A stretch of DNA of 64,000 nucleotides from positions 1,941,780 to 2,005,779 of the forward strand of contig VYZI01000058.1 in the NCBI GenBank assembly GCA_013397695.1. Reading direction: 5' to 3'. This document shows, piece by piece, positions 13,980-27,871 of this stretch. The notes below the pieces were generated by a model that worked only from the letters and a program-made list of their open reading frames with translations, did no database searches and was not told the DNA's origin. Each line of letters opens with the position of its first letter. Position 1 is the stretch's first letter. The position numbers and the translations under genes are program-made. This DNA is from Centropus unirufus (lineage: Eukaryota > Chordata > Aves > Cuculiformes > Centropidae).

Positions 13980-14300
13980 ATGATTTTTCCATTAAACCTT
14001 CCACGTTTCCTTGACTCCTTCTCACCTCTTCCCCATTGTCCAGAGCAGCTGCAGGTGAAGCCCTCATCTCAGTCTTTCTGTCTGCCTGCGCCCCCTCCTC
14101 CTCCTCACCCCCCTGCCTTCCTCTCTCCCACTTCCCACCCTCCGGATTTGTCACACCGCCTGCCTGTACTGGGGGCCAAGCCAAGGCTGTGCGCCCAAGC
14201 TAACAGCAGTCACAACTCGCATGACCCTCCCCTGGGGCTCAGTGGTGGTAGCCGGCGTCTTGTGCTGTGGTCTCGCTTTCCATTCCTCCTCTAAACAACT
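13980..14300. other. C/T-rich, relatively CpG-rich stretch
   Basis: The plus strand is strongly pyrimidine-rich from about 14018 to 14145, including repeated CCTCCT and CCCAC groups around 14090-14145. It is followed by sequence with several CpGs (for example around 14095, 14142, 14157, 14190, 14218, 14253 and 14273). A hand count gives roughly nine CpGs in 330 bases, clearly above the CpG-poor flanks but below the usual CpG-island ratio. Opposing open frames (92 codons minus, 104 codons plus) are low-complexity by-products. It could be a weak promoter, a first exon of a noncoding RNA, or simple sequence. Confidence 0.35.
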
Positions 14301-14443
14301 TGGCATTATCATCAACTTTCCTGCATCCAGCAGGCCAGGCCAGGGACTTTATTAACATAGAGTAACAGTACCTCACCACAGGCCAGCCAGCATGGGTGCT
14401 GCTCCGAGTCAAGTTTGACTGCAGTGTTAAGCTGGCTAAAAAT

Positions 14444-14449
14444 GTAAGT
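14444..14449 (+). other. Splice-donor-like GTAAGT
   Basis: A full-consensus donor GTAAGT follows 'gctggctaaaaat'. It lies just downstream of the C/T-rich, CpG-bearing stretch, so a noncoding first exon ending at 14443 is conceivable. An ATG at about 14392 in this stretch closes after eight codons, so no coding exon is supported. Isolated donor matches are common by chance. Confidence 0.15.
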
Positions 14450-14530
14450 TTTTATAGATGTTACTTTTCTGTTTCACATTTTCTTTTCCTTTCCTTTTCC
14501 CTTTGGTGGCTTTAAAATTATGTGTATGAG

Positions 14531-14568
14531 AGAAAAGAAAAGAAAAAAAAAAAAAGAACAAGAAAAGA
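14531..14568. repeat. A-rich low-complexity tract
   Basis: Sequence composed of AAAAG units and an A run of about 13. Simple sequence; no retrogene body was recognised next to it. Confidence 0.8.
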
Positions 14569-16520
14569 ATGCTGGAGTCGAGATTCAACTTCCCTCCCTT
14601 AACTCTTTCCAGCACAGCATTTCCAACTCTGTGTAGCAGCGTTTTCCCCAGTCTCATTCCCCTTCAAACTCAGCTAGCAGGTCTAACGTGTCATTTCCTT
14701 GAGTGCCAATTTGCAAAGATGGTCAGAAACCTTCCCCTGGCTGGGCAGGTTCCTCCTGTCATACACCTCTCCTGCTTGTTCACCTCCTCTGCTCAACAGC
14801 TCTGATTGTGAGCATGAGATACTGTGCTTTGTTTGCTTTAGTCATAATTAAGCAGCTAAGCTGGACATTTGGGTCCATTTGGAACACGGTGCACATGCAT
14901 ACACACACAAACCGAACATCCAGCAATAAGCAAATCTATAGAATGTCTTAAATGCAGGTGAATTCCCGGAATAATAGGTGAGGAATGTCTTTTATTGCTC
15001 TGCTATTGAAGATAAGGGGAGCATTTTTTAAAACAACCTTCTCCTTCCCACCATCACCACCACCAACACGCACACACCCCCTCACATGATGAAAGACCTA
15101 TAAAGCTGAATAGTTGAGAGATAATAACTCTAATGGTAAAGGTCCCAGCATACGTATACCACCCTGCCTCTGGCAGTAATCCTGGCTTTGGGGATCTGAA
15201 ATTTCCTAAAGATGTATTAGTGTCTTATACACATGTGCTCTTGTGCACTCATAATCCTTTTCACTAGCTTCTTAGCTGCATGCTTTGTATTTAAATTTTC
15301 CTTCTGACCAAGTAAATCCCTTTGGATGAAGTGACAGGAGCTTTTCAGCACCCATAGCTGGGTGACAGCTGGTGTAGAGGCTCTGAAAGACTGCAAAGTG
15401 TTCCTTACTAGCTTTCTTCAGGACCAGTGTCAGCCACCAGCTGAGTGATTTGTTAGCTTCCCTTTGGGCATCAGTCAGCTGAAGAGGCTCACATTAAAGG
15501 CTAAAGTAATACAATGGATATTAATATAAAAAACCCAGTATCTGTGCTCCTGGCTTTACTGTGTTTTTAATTAGGTGCTTATTCATTATATGTGAGCATG
15601 GTACATTTTCATTAGTTCGGGAAACCTTTATTAATACTGTACTAAGTGTATATGCCAGCCTCAAAAACACACTGTTAAAACTTTATCTTGAAAGACGTAA
15701 TTGTCAGAAGCCTTTATAGGAGCAACACAGTGGTTAAAGTAGTTTACTTACAGATCACAGAACAAGATGTTTGTATTTATTTTCCCTCAAGTAAAGTTTC
15801 CCTGAAAATGTCCAATGTGTAATATATTCTGTTATTTAATTCTAGATTTGAAGGTTTGCTTCTCAGGGGTTCTGGCAAGTTTTTGCTATCAGAATTAGTA
15901 ATGAGAAGAGCTGGAACTGTGGAGTAAATCATGCAATGTAATCAGGTTGTTAAAGGAAAAGCAATCAAAAAATGGGGCTATTTCAGAACCAAACTAGGGC
16001 AGCATGTAACATTGCAGGATGATGCCTGCACAGTTTTTTTTAAGGGGGTGCAGGTACAAAGGCAGGGGGTAAATTCTTCACTATTTCTCCAATAAGGAAA
16101 GATTAATTTAAAAGAAGTCAATTTTAAAATACAGTAGCTCATATGATAAAATTTTTAATTATTTATTGATCTCCAAGGATATTAAAGTACCGAGCCAGGT
16201 AAAACTCCCATAGCATTCAAGTTGTTTTGCTTGAGTAAGGACTGTTGGCTTAGACCAAAGACTTATGAGAACTGCTTTATAAAAATAGTAATTAATATTC
16301 AATATTTATTGGTGCGTCACCCACATATATTTGTAAAAACAAATCAGCTTTTAAATAATTATCCAAACTTGTGATAAGAAAACATGTAAAAGTATTTTAA
16401 TTGTATCTTATCTAAGACATTGTCTTAATAAAATTCTCATTTGCAAATTGGGATAAATGAAATTGTGAAGTTCTTTCTTTGGGCTGTTGCGCTTTAATAA
16501 AGTTGGGATAACAGAGTGAC

Positions 16521-16556
16521 TCTCTTTTTCTTTTTTTTTTTTTTTTTCTTTCTCTT
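16521..16556. repeat. T-rich homopolymer tract
   Basis: Contains a run of 17 T (16531-16547) flanked by CTTT groups. Likely length-variable. No target-site duplication or retroposed body was noticed. Confidence 0.85.
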
Positions 16557-18667
16557 GTTCTGGAAATATGGAATAGGGTATCCTAAAGGAATAAATCATA
16601 TTTCCAAAACCACATATGAACTCCCTCAAAGCTTTGAAACATTATTCTTGAAAACAAATAGCTAAATTTAAACTACAGATCTCTGAGGCAGTTCCAATTC
16701 AAATTTTGCTCCTAATGACTAAAATCAAATCAAGTTTGAGCCTTTGATTCACATTCAGTAAAAAACTTTGAAAGTAATTTCTGTAAGAATGCTCATTTTC
16801 AAAGAAATATAAGTTTTCAGTATCATGCATTTCACTCAACATTCTTTCCATTTTAATCAGACCTAGAGGTTTATTATCATTTTTTTTACTGACAGTTGTT
16901 AATTGAATAAGATATATTTTGTAGAAATAATAAAATTTGCAAGGTACTTCTTATCTGTGAGTGATAGATCACAGAAATGTAGAAGATTATTCAAATGAAC
17001 TAAAATAAAACGTTGTTTTCTAGCTCTTCTTTTTACTTGGGAAACTTAACAGAATTAATTTACAAAGAAAAAAAGTGAGTTCTTTTTATTTTAAAATCTT
17101 TTTCATACCTCTGCAGAGACAGTTACATACATATCATGAGAAAGTACAATGCACTTTCAGAAGAGAGATAACATTACATTTCACGGACCAAATCAGACAT
17201 GTATTTACAGTTCTCACTCCTCCTGCCCCCTCTAAATATATTCTTTCTCTTCATTCTTACATCTGGATTTTGACCCTTCTTTGCATACATTTTTCCCACT
17301 TCCAAAATATGCTGCTGTTGAGCCAGAAAATAAACACTCACTAAAAACTCAAATTAAGCTTCCCTTCTGAATGAATTGCTGAGGGACCTGATCCTGCACT
17401 CATTGAAATCTTTAGAAGTTTTAATCACAGATCACACAAGAAAATGAGACAAGGGGCCTTATATTCGTAATACCTGGGCAACCTTCTGATCAGCAGAACT
17501 GAAGGCATTTTGTAAGTGTTGTAATTCTAGAAATCTGCTAATAATAAAAATGGAATTTGGGAGATTTTTAGTTCGAACTCAGGCATTTCACTTAGGTCAT
17601 GATCCCAAGCACTTCTTCAGCATGATTTTCCCTTATGAATTATTAATACAGGGCTTGTAATGGGCTCACAAGTGACTCCAGAGTCCTTATTAGTAAATCA
17701 TGGTCACAATATCAAACTGAAAAATTCACAGGATGCAGTGTAAAGATGATATTTAATTTCTGCAAGACTTATTTTGAGGAAAAATATAAAAAGCAAAAGA
17801 GAAGGGAGTATCTACTTCCTCTAAATATTAATTGACATTTTCCCAATTTGTGTCAATCAAAATGTCTAAATATTGCAACGTTTTTCCTTTTTTTGTTCCC
17901 TGTTTTTAGAAACTTTTTTTTCTGATTATTTTATAACAGCTTGTTTTACAGTTTGCTTATTAAGTCTCTGTATGAAACAGTGCTGGTGATTCTTTTTTTT
18001 TATTTTTGAATATACAGCATCTTTTAAAAAAATATAGGGCATACCTGTATGTTTGGTGTCTGTTTACATTTTGTGTAATGTAGTCATTAAGCTCACAACG
18101 TAGACTTAAAGGATGTCAAAACTGACAACCACACTATGATTGATGATGCTGTGCTAGACTAATTCTTACCAGGTGTGGTGTGATGTGAATTCAAATGCAG
18201 CTCAGGGTTCTTATTTGTATTAGTAAAGTTGTGCTTTGTCAAAGTTCTGTGACTTCTTAACCCACTAAATCCATCTTCTAATCCAAGTTTTTCTTTGCCT
18301 TACTGCTGTATACAATATTTTTCTTCCTCTCTCTCAATAAAGCAATCCTTACATCTTCATCTCCAATCGGGGTTTCTTAAGACAACCAGTTCGTGTAAAT
18401 TCCAGAAAATACCAAGTCTGATGAGGTTATGTTAATTAAGTGTAAAATCTACATAAAGGCTTCCTAAGTGACTTGAGCTAAGGTAGGCAAAATTATGTAG
18501 GGCAAAATTCACTTTATCAGTACAAAGCAAAAAAAGGAGAGCTTTATGTGGGTAACGAGTAAAATCCATGATGTTCAACCAGCAAAAGGGCTACAGATCA
18601 GACTTCTTTTGGTCTCTGCTGTTTCCTACACTGTTTCCACAGTTCTCCCTTGTCAGTGGCAAAGCTT

Positions 18668-18752
18668 GGGGGGGTTGGGGGGGCAGCATTATTAGGTCTT
18701 GCTAAGTATCAGTGGTAAATACTGGAAGGTGGGGGTCAGAGAGTTAGAGGGG
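18668..18752 (+). other. G-run cluster, possible G-quadruplex
   Basis: Two runs of seven G (18668-18674 and 18677-18683) are separated by TT, followed by G5 (18731-18735) and G4 (18749-18752). The two G7 runs alone can supply four G3 tracts with very short loops, which fits the quadruplex pattern. No promoter or gene was seen nearby. Confidence 0.4.
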
Positions 18753-21700
18753 TGCTTGACTTAAACTTTTACGCTTTTCTTTTCCTCTCTCACCTCCTCC
18801 CACCTCTCACTCATTTTTTGCTATGTCCTCCTTGGTACATTATCACCAGCTGGATCATTGGCAAGCTGTGTGTCCAGCATCTTTGATAATAGAAAACCAT
18901 ATTGACTTCAGGGTGAACAATGGAGTTGCATTTGTTTGTTTCCTGGCTGAATGATATATCATCATGTTTGGTTGTATTTATCTTCATTTCATTTATATTT
19001 TTATTAACAAAAATACTGAACTTGCAAACAGAGTCTTGAGACACTGGAAAATGTATAGCAGAATTCTTGAGAGTTCAATTTACTTCACCACCCAAATAAA
19101 CTAAAAGCCTAAATAATATGATTCAATGAATCATAGCAAACCGCATCAAATGCTGTGCTGCTAATCTGTGAGGGTACTTATTACTCCCCACCACCTCCCC
19201 CTTTCCTTCACCAAGCCCTATTTCACTCAGGTCTAATTTTAAGCAAGTGCTTTCTCATGCAAATACCCATTGATTTGAATGAGATTTTGCATGGGTAAGG
19301 ACTGAGCAAAGACATTGGGTTGTAATCTTTGGAGAAAAATCTCAACCTTACCTTTTATGGATACAGACAGTCACTGTACAGGAAAGTTATCGTACTATTA
19401 CTGCACAAAAGTAGGGGAAGAAAGGCCATCATGCAGCATATGGGACAGTAACATGCAATCAGTCTGCAAGGGACCAGCAGGCACCAGTGCCAGAAACACT
19501 GGAGGGGGGAAGTAGTTTTTTGGGTATCAACTAGATTATTCAGCTATATTCTCTGCACAATTACTCTGAAATAGCCCTCAAGACCTCTGTTGAAATCCAC
19601 CACCGAAGAAGTGGGGATAGGGCAGGGAAGCAAGTGGAGACAGCCAAATTTAAGTTCTACTGATGAGTCACACAGTCGTCCCATTCCCCAAGACATACGA
19701 AAAAATAATTATTTCCATTTGTCAAAGTCATGGTAACAAGCATTGAGGATGTGATAATAATCTTGTACAAAAAGAGCTTTTTTCCTTATATTTAGATAAT
19801 TTTAAATGTTGTCTCTTTGGAAATCAGAAGTACTGAAGAGGTCTGAGATTGTCACAGTGACCCCTGCAGTTCATATAGTATCCTCCAGAAAGAGCTTAGA
19901 AAATAACACTATAATGAGATATATATGTAGATATATATAAAGTATTTTTAATATAAAAGGGCCTCTTTCAAAAAAATTATTCTCTTGGCAGCTTCCTCTG
20001 CATTTCTAGCACGTGTGGACCTGCAAATTAGGGTAGGAATTTTGATGAAAGAGGGGACAGGGAAACAGACCCAGAAAATCATCAGAGCTGAGCTGAGCAT
20101 TTTTATTTGCTGATACAGCCTCCACTCACAAAACATATACCAGTTTTTGCAGTAGAGGAATAGATGTGAGGAGTGATTCCCTAACCCAAAGCCCTGAGAA
20201 CAGATCTTCTCCAGAAACAAGAGAAATCTTTCTTTTCTGAATACTTATTTTAAAGAAAACATATATAATTCTGATTTTTCTGAGTCATTACAATTGCATT
20301 TCCAACTTTGCATCCACTTTGAAAACTAGATGAAAAATGCTGGGAAGACTGTTATGTCACCCATTTTATAGCAAAGGTATTAAAGTATGCCAAATGCATT
20401 GGCTACTAAATTGGCATTTGTGGTTAGCTCTACTTGCTACATTTAAAGGAATCAGGTATAAAAGTAGTTACCCAAAGATGCACTAATGTTGCTATGAAGG
20501 CTAGGGTCACTTACTTGAAATGAAATGTTATCCTATGCCAGACAGTTTGTAAGCTGGATGACTTGGCACATGTCAGGCACCTGAAGGAACGGAGAACTGT
20601 TTTGTCTTTATCATGAGCAGTCTCACATCCAAGTGGAGCTCAGAAAATTATGAGACCTTACTAGTTTTCACAGATCACTCAGTGCAGGTCTCTTTGCTCC
20701 ATTCGTTCTTCATCTCAGTTTTCTCATTGGATTCGAGTTTGTTTTTCCTGCCGAGTCCTAAGCTTGCATCATGTTTTGGCTAGTTTACTCTTAGTGGGCT
20801 AAGGAGTTTCTCCGCAATATCAATTGGTGTTAGTGGCATCAATGGCAGAAATCTGCCTTAAGCAGATTTTCCAGGAGCCTTGGCTAGGTAAGATTATGTA
20901 GTAATACTGATAATTGTTTGTCGCATCTGTATTTCTGACTTAAAGATATTGAGCACTGCTCTACTTCATGGCCATTGTTTTAGCAGCTGCAGAGACTGTA
21001 TCCTGACAGATTTGTGAAGGGATTAACTACTTAGATATTGCTTCCCGAGTTCTGCTGCTATTAAAGTTAGTTACAGCTATTAAAAATGCACCCTTTGTTT
21101 TAACAGATCATCTACTTTTTACTGATTTTTTTTCTGAACCAATACAATATCTTACTGATCAAAAATGGCCTGGCAAAACAGAAATTAAAGCAGAAGAAAG
21201 AAATCTGGGATGTCTGTACTTATGTATTCCCAATCACAAATCATATGAGGTGCTCTCAGTGGTGCTCCTCACACCATCTCTATCTATATATCAAGTTACC
21301 CAAACATCTGATTCAGATTTGTGGCTAAGTTACTGGTTTTTAAAGAACTGTCAGCTAAGCCATGGCAAGATCATCTTTGAAAGATAAGAGATAAGGAGAA
21401 TGTGAAATAAATGAAGTTAAGGTAAGACTTTTTTTCACTTGGGGCTGGTCTAGGACACATATGAAGGCTGAGAGAATTCATGAAGCTACTGTGGTTGGTA
21501 ATTTTTTGCCATGTAGTACCTTGGATCAAATGTCTGAGATCTTAACTGTGTTCCTGTAAAGTATATTCCCCTTTAATTTTTGGTACAATTTAATCTTTCC
21601 TGGTACCAATATATGATGTATTTTTGTTCACTACCATTCCATTTCCAAAGCAGAAAAGGAAGAAGTAGGCAGTCCTAGACCCTTTCATCGCCATAGGAGT

Positions 21701-23097
21701 GACAGAGGTGGAAGAAAGTCTGAGTGTAGCAGAAAGGACATGAGTGGATTTCAGCAGAGAGCACTGAAGAGGAATTATCTCCGAAGGTAATGTGCTGGCC
21801 AACAAAGCACAGCCAATAACTTCCAAGGCCATTGTGGACCAAAAGCACTAGCAGTGGTCAAAGCAAATTAAAACTTTTATTAAGGGGCCCTTATGTATCA
21901 TTTTACTGCAGCAGGATTACACTGCCAGCCCTGCAGAGGGAGATTTAGTCAGGTAATTCTCATTAAGGGGCAAACCTCTCTGACTTCTGCAGGTGCTTTG
22001 CCTGATTAAGTACTGAAGAACCAGGGCCTAAGGTTGGCCTAGCTGAGCTCTAACCTATCTGCCTTTATGCAAGTGAAAGCTTCCTATATCAGCTACAGCT
22101 CACGCTGAGGAGTCTTACCAGGCACTCTAATCCTAAGGGGAAACATTTCATTGCAATGCACAGCAATTTGCATTCTTTCTCAAAACTCTGCTATTACATT
22201 ATCCATTTTTCTCTTGATTAAAGGAGATCAAGAAGTGCACACTCACACACTACACATGCAGGCTTTCCATACAGGAGGCCTGGAATCCAAATTCAAATTC
22301 AGGCTGGAGGAGATCTGGCAACTTCCAGCTCTTGATGGGTTTATGCTGTTTTAATAATAGTCACAATTTAATGATAATTATCAAGGAGGGAATTTACTGT
22401 GTTTTTTATTGTTGTGGTTTGGCTTCTAAGATATTCAAGTGTTTTCAGGAGTATCCAGTGCCTAAGAGTTCTTAAACACCGTAAGCCCCCTGAGCCTATG
22501 TAAATGAATTTACTTTTACCTACTGAAGGTCAGCCTATGGTATCAGTTACTGCCACAAGCAGACAGGGACCTGGAGCTACACTGACACAAGGTAAATTTC
22601 AGAAGGTAAGCATGAATTTCTTTAGGAGTCCAGGCCTTTAGATTACAGTTTAGATTGCACAGTCCATCCTCACCACCTTCCCTCTGTGAATGCCCTCGGA
22701 AAATAATTGGGGATGTAATTGTAAAAGGCAGGTGTATAATCACAAAAGTCTCTTATCTGATTTATGCAAAAGCATATATCTCCTCCACTCACACTTTACC
22801 CTTGCATAAACACTAGGAAAATTAGGGCACATGGAGCAAGAACTGTTCCCTGCTTGTCCACTTTTTTCTGAAATTATTTGCCTGGATCTCAGTGGCCCAC
22901 AAATTAAATGAGGACAATGGCACTTCTTTGCTTCAAAGCAAACACGAATATAGGTACACTTTAGAGCAAATGGTAGTCAAGAACTGCATCAAGGGAACTG
23001 TATAAGGTACCTAAACCACATTCATTATGTAGTATAAAACTGACCTGTCTATGCAAAATTTACTGAAGAAGCTGAATATCTTAACTAATAGCAAGGT

Positions 23098-23110
23098 AAA
23101 AAAAAAAAAA
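23098..23110. repeat. Poly-A tract
   Basis: A run of 13 A with no recognised retroposon upstream. Simple sequence. Confidence 0.8.
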
Positions 23111-23285
23111 GCCTGGTATTGTCAATGTTGCCTGTTTTGTGGAATAAAATATTAAAGAAATTGTTATTGGTTTAAAGAAATTTACTTCCTCAGAGATAAG
23201 CCTGGCTTCGACTCCAAATACTGCCATTCTACAAGGGCTCTGTGCGGAAATTTTCATACATTAGACACGGACCAAGACATACAAG

Positions 23286-23306
23286 AAAAAAAAAGCGGGG
23301 GGGGGG
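23286..23306. repeat. A9-GC-G10 homopolymer pair
   Basis: Nine A (23286-23294), then GC, then ten G (23297-23306). Simple sequence; a site where sequencing or assembly length errors are likely. Confidence 0.8.
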
Positions 23307-26300
23307 AGGAAAAGTCTAAAATGAATTTAGCATCTCTTGTTCTCCATTTTTCAACCAATGAGGAGAAAAACTAGTTTAGAGGCACTTACTCTAAGGAGGT
23401 ACTCAAATCAATGATGCCTATCCACACAGGAATTAGTAAATAAATATTTCCGGAGAGATTCTAGTTTCATACGGGTAGCTTGACATGTTCAGATGAACTA
23501 TTAATAGATGGGGCTTCTGTGCTTTGTGATCTGGATTTATTTATTTATTTTGCTATTGCCACTTCAGGAAAAACTGTTAGCATTTTTGATCTAAAACTGG
23601 CCATACATCCAAATACAGCTAGTAATTGTACGAGGTGTGGTATATTTTGGGGAGTAGATCTGAGCAGGAATGAAGTGATTTTCACTAAGTAGCTATTCAT
23701 TACAATAGCGGAGGAAAGAGAATCCACCCCTGCCCTATCTCGTATTTCAGTAAAATGGTTCCAAAGATCATTGTTACCATCAATCTTTTAATTTATGAAT
23801 AGAAAATAAGTAATAGTGCATGATATATAGCAGAATCAGAAAAAGGTAAAAGAACTTAGGATTGCAGAAGAACTCAATTTTTCTAAAACTAAGGAACATT
23901 AATGGAAGCCTCAGGCATACTCGCTGAAAAAGTTGCCACATGTTGAGTCTTATTTCCCCTTATGCCTGTATAAATGTGGTACTTAGGCCACAGAACAGTG
24001 TGTTCAGTGGACTTAATGCTACCAATTGCAGTAAACTCACTTTACTCCCTCCTGGGGTAGGTGGGATTTTCTTTAAATGATGATGCTTTCTAAAATGACA
24101 AGAGTAAAATAATTATACAATTATAAAACAGGCTTCTGACTTCTATAATGCTGTCTAGCAGTAGATGCTGTATAGCACCGTTGGTCAAAGTGGAAACATT
24201 TAATTCTAGTTGTAACTTGCACTTTATTTGCAGGTCAGCAGGCTTGAATCACGATAAATTTACCACCTTAAAGTCTTTTGCAAAGTTTAACATAAACCAC
24301 ATCAACCCATTGCATAAACAAGCTTACCATAGCATAAACAATCTGGAAATGATAAGCAGTTTGGATATGTCACTACATTAAAAAATATTAAGAAATAAAT
24401 ATTTTCTCAGAATGTTAGTAGAATACATGATCTATGTTTTCAATCCTAATTTGAGCTTCTGATGAGATGAATCAAATATTCACATCCCAGCTGCTTCTGA
24501 ATGTTCTAAGTAGAATTTCTTGGAGCAGTGTGAGCAGGTGGTGTTCCCACACAGCTCCAAATAAAGTTTATACATGCTGGGGATGCAGGCTGCCTAACAT
24601 ACAAACATGGATTCAGTTAACTAGTTTTCTTTTAATGTATATGTTTGGTCATTTTGACATAAGGCTGAGAGCTTTTCCCAAGTCTCAGGTATAGAGATGT
24701 TGCCTGGAGTGCCTACTTTTTTCTAAGTCCGAGGCCATACTTTTCTGCACTTGAACTGTAGCTTCTATAAGCTTCATGCATCATAAGGAGCAGGCTATTT
24801 CAAGACTTTTGACAATACTTTTTGTACTCTGGTGCCAGACTGTTGTATACAAAGTAGGATATGAAGTTGTGGAGGATACGTGAGGCTAGCAGTCCTGTTT
24901 ACACCAGAAAACCATACCTTATAGGGTTGGAAGCAGGAGCAAGCTAGGTTAGTCAAAGAACAAATCTGGTTTCTGTATAAAGGCAAAATGCTGATATGTA
25001 CTAGTCAGTAGTCTAGGCCCATCTGTCCCTAGAGGGAAAGCATTTTACCTGCTCCATATTGGACTCCAAATTAAAATGAAGTGTTATTCAGCACAGAGGA
25101 TTGGGATTCCACACATAAGAGACATGCTGAATGAAAGTGCTTATAAAGCCTTCACCTTTAGCAACTTAACCCAATCTTTGTCCATCCTAAACTCTTTCTT
25201 AAGAACCCAATCTCCTGTAGAGACAGATTCACAGCTACTCAAATACCTGCTCTGAACTGCACCTTAGAGGACTCTCTCTTTTCTGGCTAGAAAGGAAATT
25301 TAGAAACCTTAGCTTCACAAGGCTGCAGTCAGCTTTTTGTGACTTTTCATTCCTCTGTGGTCCATTTTGACTTGGATTTTCAGCTTTCTTAACCAACTCA
25401 GCAGCAGAGCATACATTTTTCACCCTGTATTGTAGATGTTTTTGGTTTTCTCTATCTGTCATTTCAAGATGGTTTAAGACTTTGCTAGCTGGCTACCATC
25501 CTGTACTCTTGTCATCACGCAAGGAAGGAAAAATGGACAGTAGAAAGTTGAATACTGCCCTTTATATCTTACCAAAGTCACAGTATTCAGGTATGCTGAG
25601 GGCACACAGCAGACCAACAGAAAAAAAGACACAAAAACTTCACTTTGAGCTAGATAGGAAGCCTCAGACTGAAGACTATTCACTGAATCTCAAGACCATC
25701 TAGAGCAGATACATCAAGACAACTACACCAGCTCATATAAAAGAACATGTGAATACGATTGCAATATAGGCCAAAACATCTATTCAGTCAATCCAAGTCA
25801 CACAGAAATTTCACAGCAGCAATAAATGAATGATCTTAGAATTAGGAGATGCTAATGAAAAAAAAGATTGGTTTTGACCAAGGACAGAAGAGGATGACAG
25901 ATCAATCATCCAACATATTTTACTGGTAACATAGCAATTAAACATGATTGTAAAGGTTTACTTTCTTTTTTTTTCTTCTGAAACTAGAAATATTTTCTTT
26001 CACTGGTGTCTAGAAGATCCAAAACACCTCTCTGCAGTCAGTATTCAGGAGACACACAACATATGGTTACTGAAAACTGGCAACAGAACAGTTTCTCATT
26101 CCCCAGTCAGGCACTCATTGAAGATACTCAGGACTATCAACACAGCAAAAACTCCTTCCTGCTGATGCACTTTTTTACTGTAGTGACCTAGATAATCTCT
26201 GATAAAAAAATATACTGCAGTCACATATCTCATTTATCCAAAATCAAGTGTTCAATACACATTGTTTAAGTCACTCCAAATAACAGATAAACTCTAGGAA

Positions 26301-26677
26301 GAAGCATATATTTGTAGTCACGAATACTGTATTACAGTTTTTTCTCAATAATTTTTGCATATTTTTACTCCTGTTACACATGGTGTGTTTTTTCCGCTTT
26401 CCCCTAACTTTGGTCTAGCGGTTGAGGTCATTCTAGAAGTTCATATGATGTTACATATTGCAGGAAAAAAAGAAAAAGATAATATTTCTAGCTCCATAAA
26501 TTGAATTTTAACTCTCATATGTTGTTGAACGAAATATATTTAGTGAAAAAAATTGCAAAACAAAGATCATATGAGAGCATTAGCAACTCTTATCCTTTGA
26601 ATTTACCAGTCCCTGCCTGCCACATTTCCTCAGTAAACAAAGATAAGTAGATTAAGGCTTTTTAGTCCTTCCTGAAT

Positions 26678-27340
26678 TCATAGAATCATAGAATGCTTTT
26701 GATTGGAAGGGACTTTTAAAGGTCATATAGTCCAACTCCTTTGCAAGAGGTGGGACATCTTCAACTCAGTCAGGTTGCTCAGAGTCCCATCTAACCTGAC
26801 CTCGAATGATTCCAGGGATGGCGCCTCCACTACATGCCCGGGCAACCTGTTCATTGTTTCACCCCCTTATAGTAAAAAAAATAAAAATCTTCCTTATATA
26901 CAGCCTAAATGTACCCTCACTGAGTTTAAAACCATTACCCCTTCTCCTGTCACAATAGGCCTTGCTAAGATGTCTGTTCTCATTTTTCGTATAGGCCCCC
27001 TTTAAGCCCTGGAAGACCACTATAACATTTCCGTGCAACTTTTTCTTCTCTAGGCTGAATAACACCAACTCTCAGACTGTCCTCAGATAATTTCCAAGGT
27101 CCTTCTCTGGATCTGCTCCAACATATCCATATCTTACATGTGCTGAGGGCTCAAGATCTATATGCAGTGCTCCAGGTGAGCTCTCACCAGAGACAATTAG
27201 AATGGCAGAATCGCCTCCCTTGACTTGCTGGCCGCATTTCCTTAGTGGCAGCCAAGGACATGGTCGGCCTTCTGGGCTGCAAGCACATATTGTTGGCTCA
27301 TGTCCAGCTTTTTTTCCACCAGTGGACCCAAGTTCAAATT
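26678..27340 (-). mobile_element. CR1 LINE, about 660 bp of the 3' end
   Basis: The left edge 'tcatagaatcatagaatg' is the reversed octamer tail of CR1, followed by 'ttggaagggacttttaaagg', 'tccaactcctttgcaagagg', 'gggcaacctgttca', 'cttccttatatacagcctaa', 'ctcactgagtttaaaaccatt', 'accccttctcctgtcac', 'ctccaggtgagctctcacc' and 'catgtccagctttttttcc'. These are the reverse complement of the CR1 3' region read through into the end of the second ORF. The element sits on the minus strand, is truncated at its 5' end near 27340, and is too decayed to code. Open frames of 98-100 codons inside it (26703-27005, 27072-27368) are shadows. A shorter CR1 fragment of opposite orientation lies about 530 bp to the right. 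Confidence 0.93.
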
Positions 27341-27871
27341 CCCTTTGTTCAGAGTTAGATGTCAACATAGTTTCAAGTTATGGCCTTGGCCTATTGGACT
27401 AGAGTTCATATAACCCTGGCTTTTCTGACTGTGTTCCAATAAAATGGCACTAATATGTCATAAAACGATGCTGGAATATCAGAATTGATTACTATGGAAT
27501 TACTGCCACTGTCCTAGGCTTAAGAATAAGTAGTGATCCAGACAAGAAGATGACCATATGAAAATCAGGCTACTCTTTCAATGAAATAAAGACAGGGCAA
27601 ATTACTGACATTCTGTCAGCCTGGAAGCTTCTACAGATTTTTAGAAAATGGACTTTAAGAGCTTCACTGGTACAGGATCAAGAAAAACTTATGAGGAAAA
27701 GTATTGTTTCCATAGAACCAACATGTTCAAAGAAGAGGCCGTCCTCAGCCCTCTAACCAGCACACTGATGACTGAGCCTAAAGACAAGCCATACTATCTA
27801 TATATTGAAGGAAGAGGTTGGTGATCCACCGCCTTTCATTTGAAATATTAATGAAGAACACAGTGGGAATG

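Larger units (their letters stand above)
14570..26677. other. Long unassigned stretch with simple-sequence tracts
   Basis: No coding exon, RNA gene or interspersed repeat was recognised across about 12 kb. Open frames stay at or below 90 codons and overlap across strands. Separate entries cover the T-rich, G-rich and A/G tracts. A homeodomain-motif-bearing piece around 15480-15680 (with 'ttttaattaggtgcttatt') is a weak candidate regulatory element. Confidence 0.6.

Noticed and set aside
17571..17580. GTTCGAACTC, resembling a tRNA T-loop
   Set aside because: No acceptor stem, D-arm or anticodon arm could be fitted upstream.
26703..27402. Open frames of 66-100 codons inside the CR1 at 26678-27340
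   Set aside because: They are shadows of the decayed CR1 3' region.
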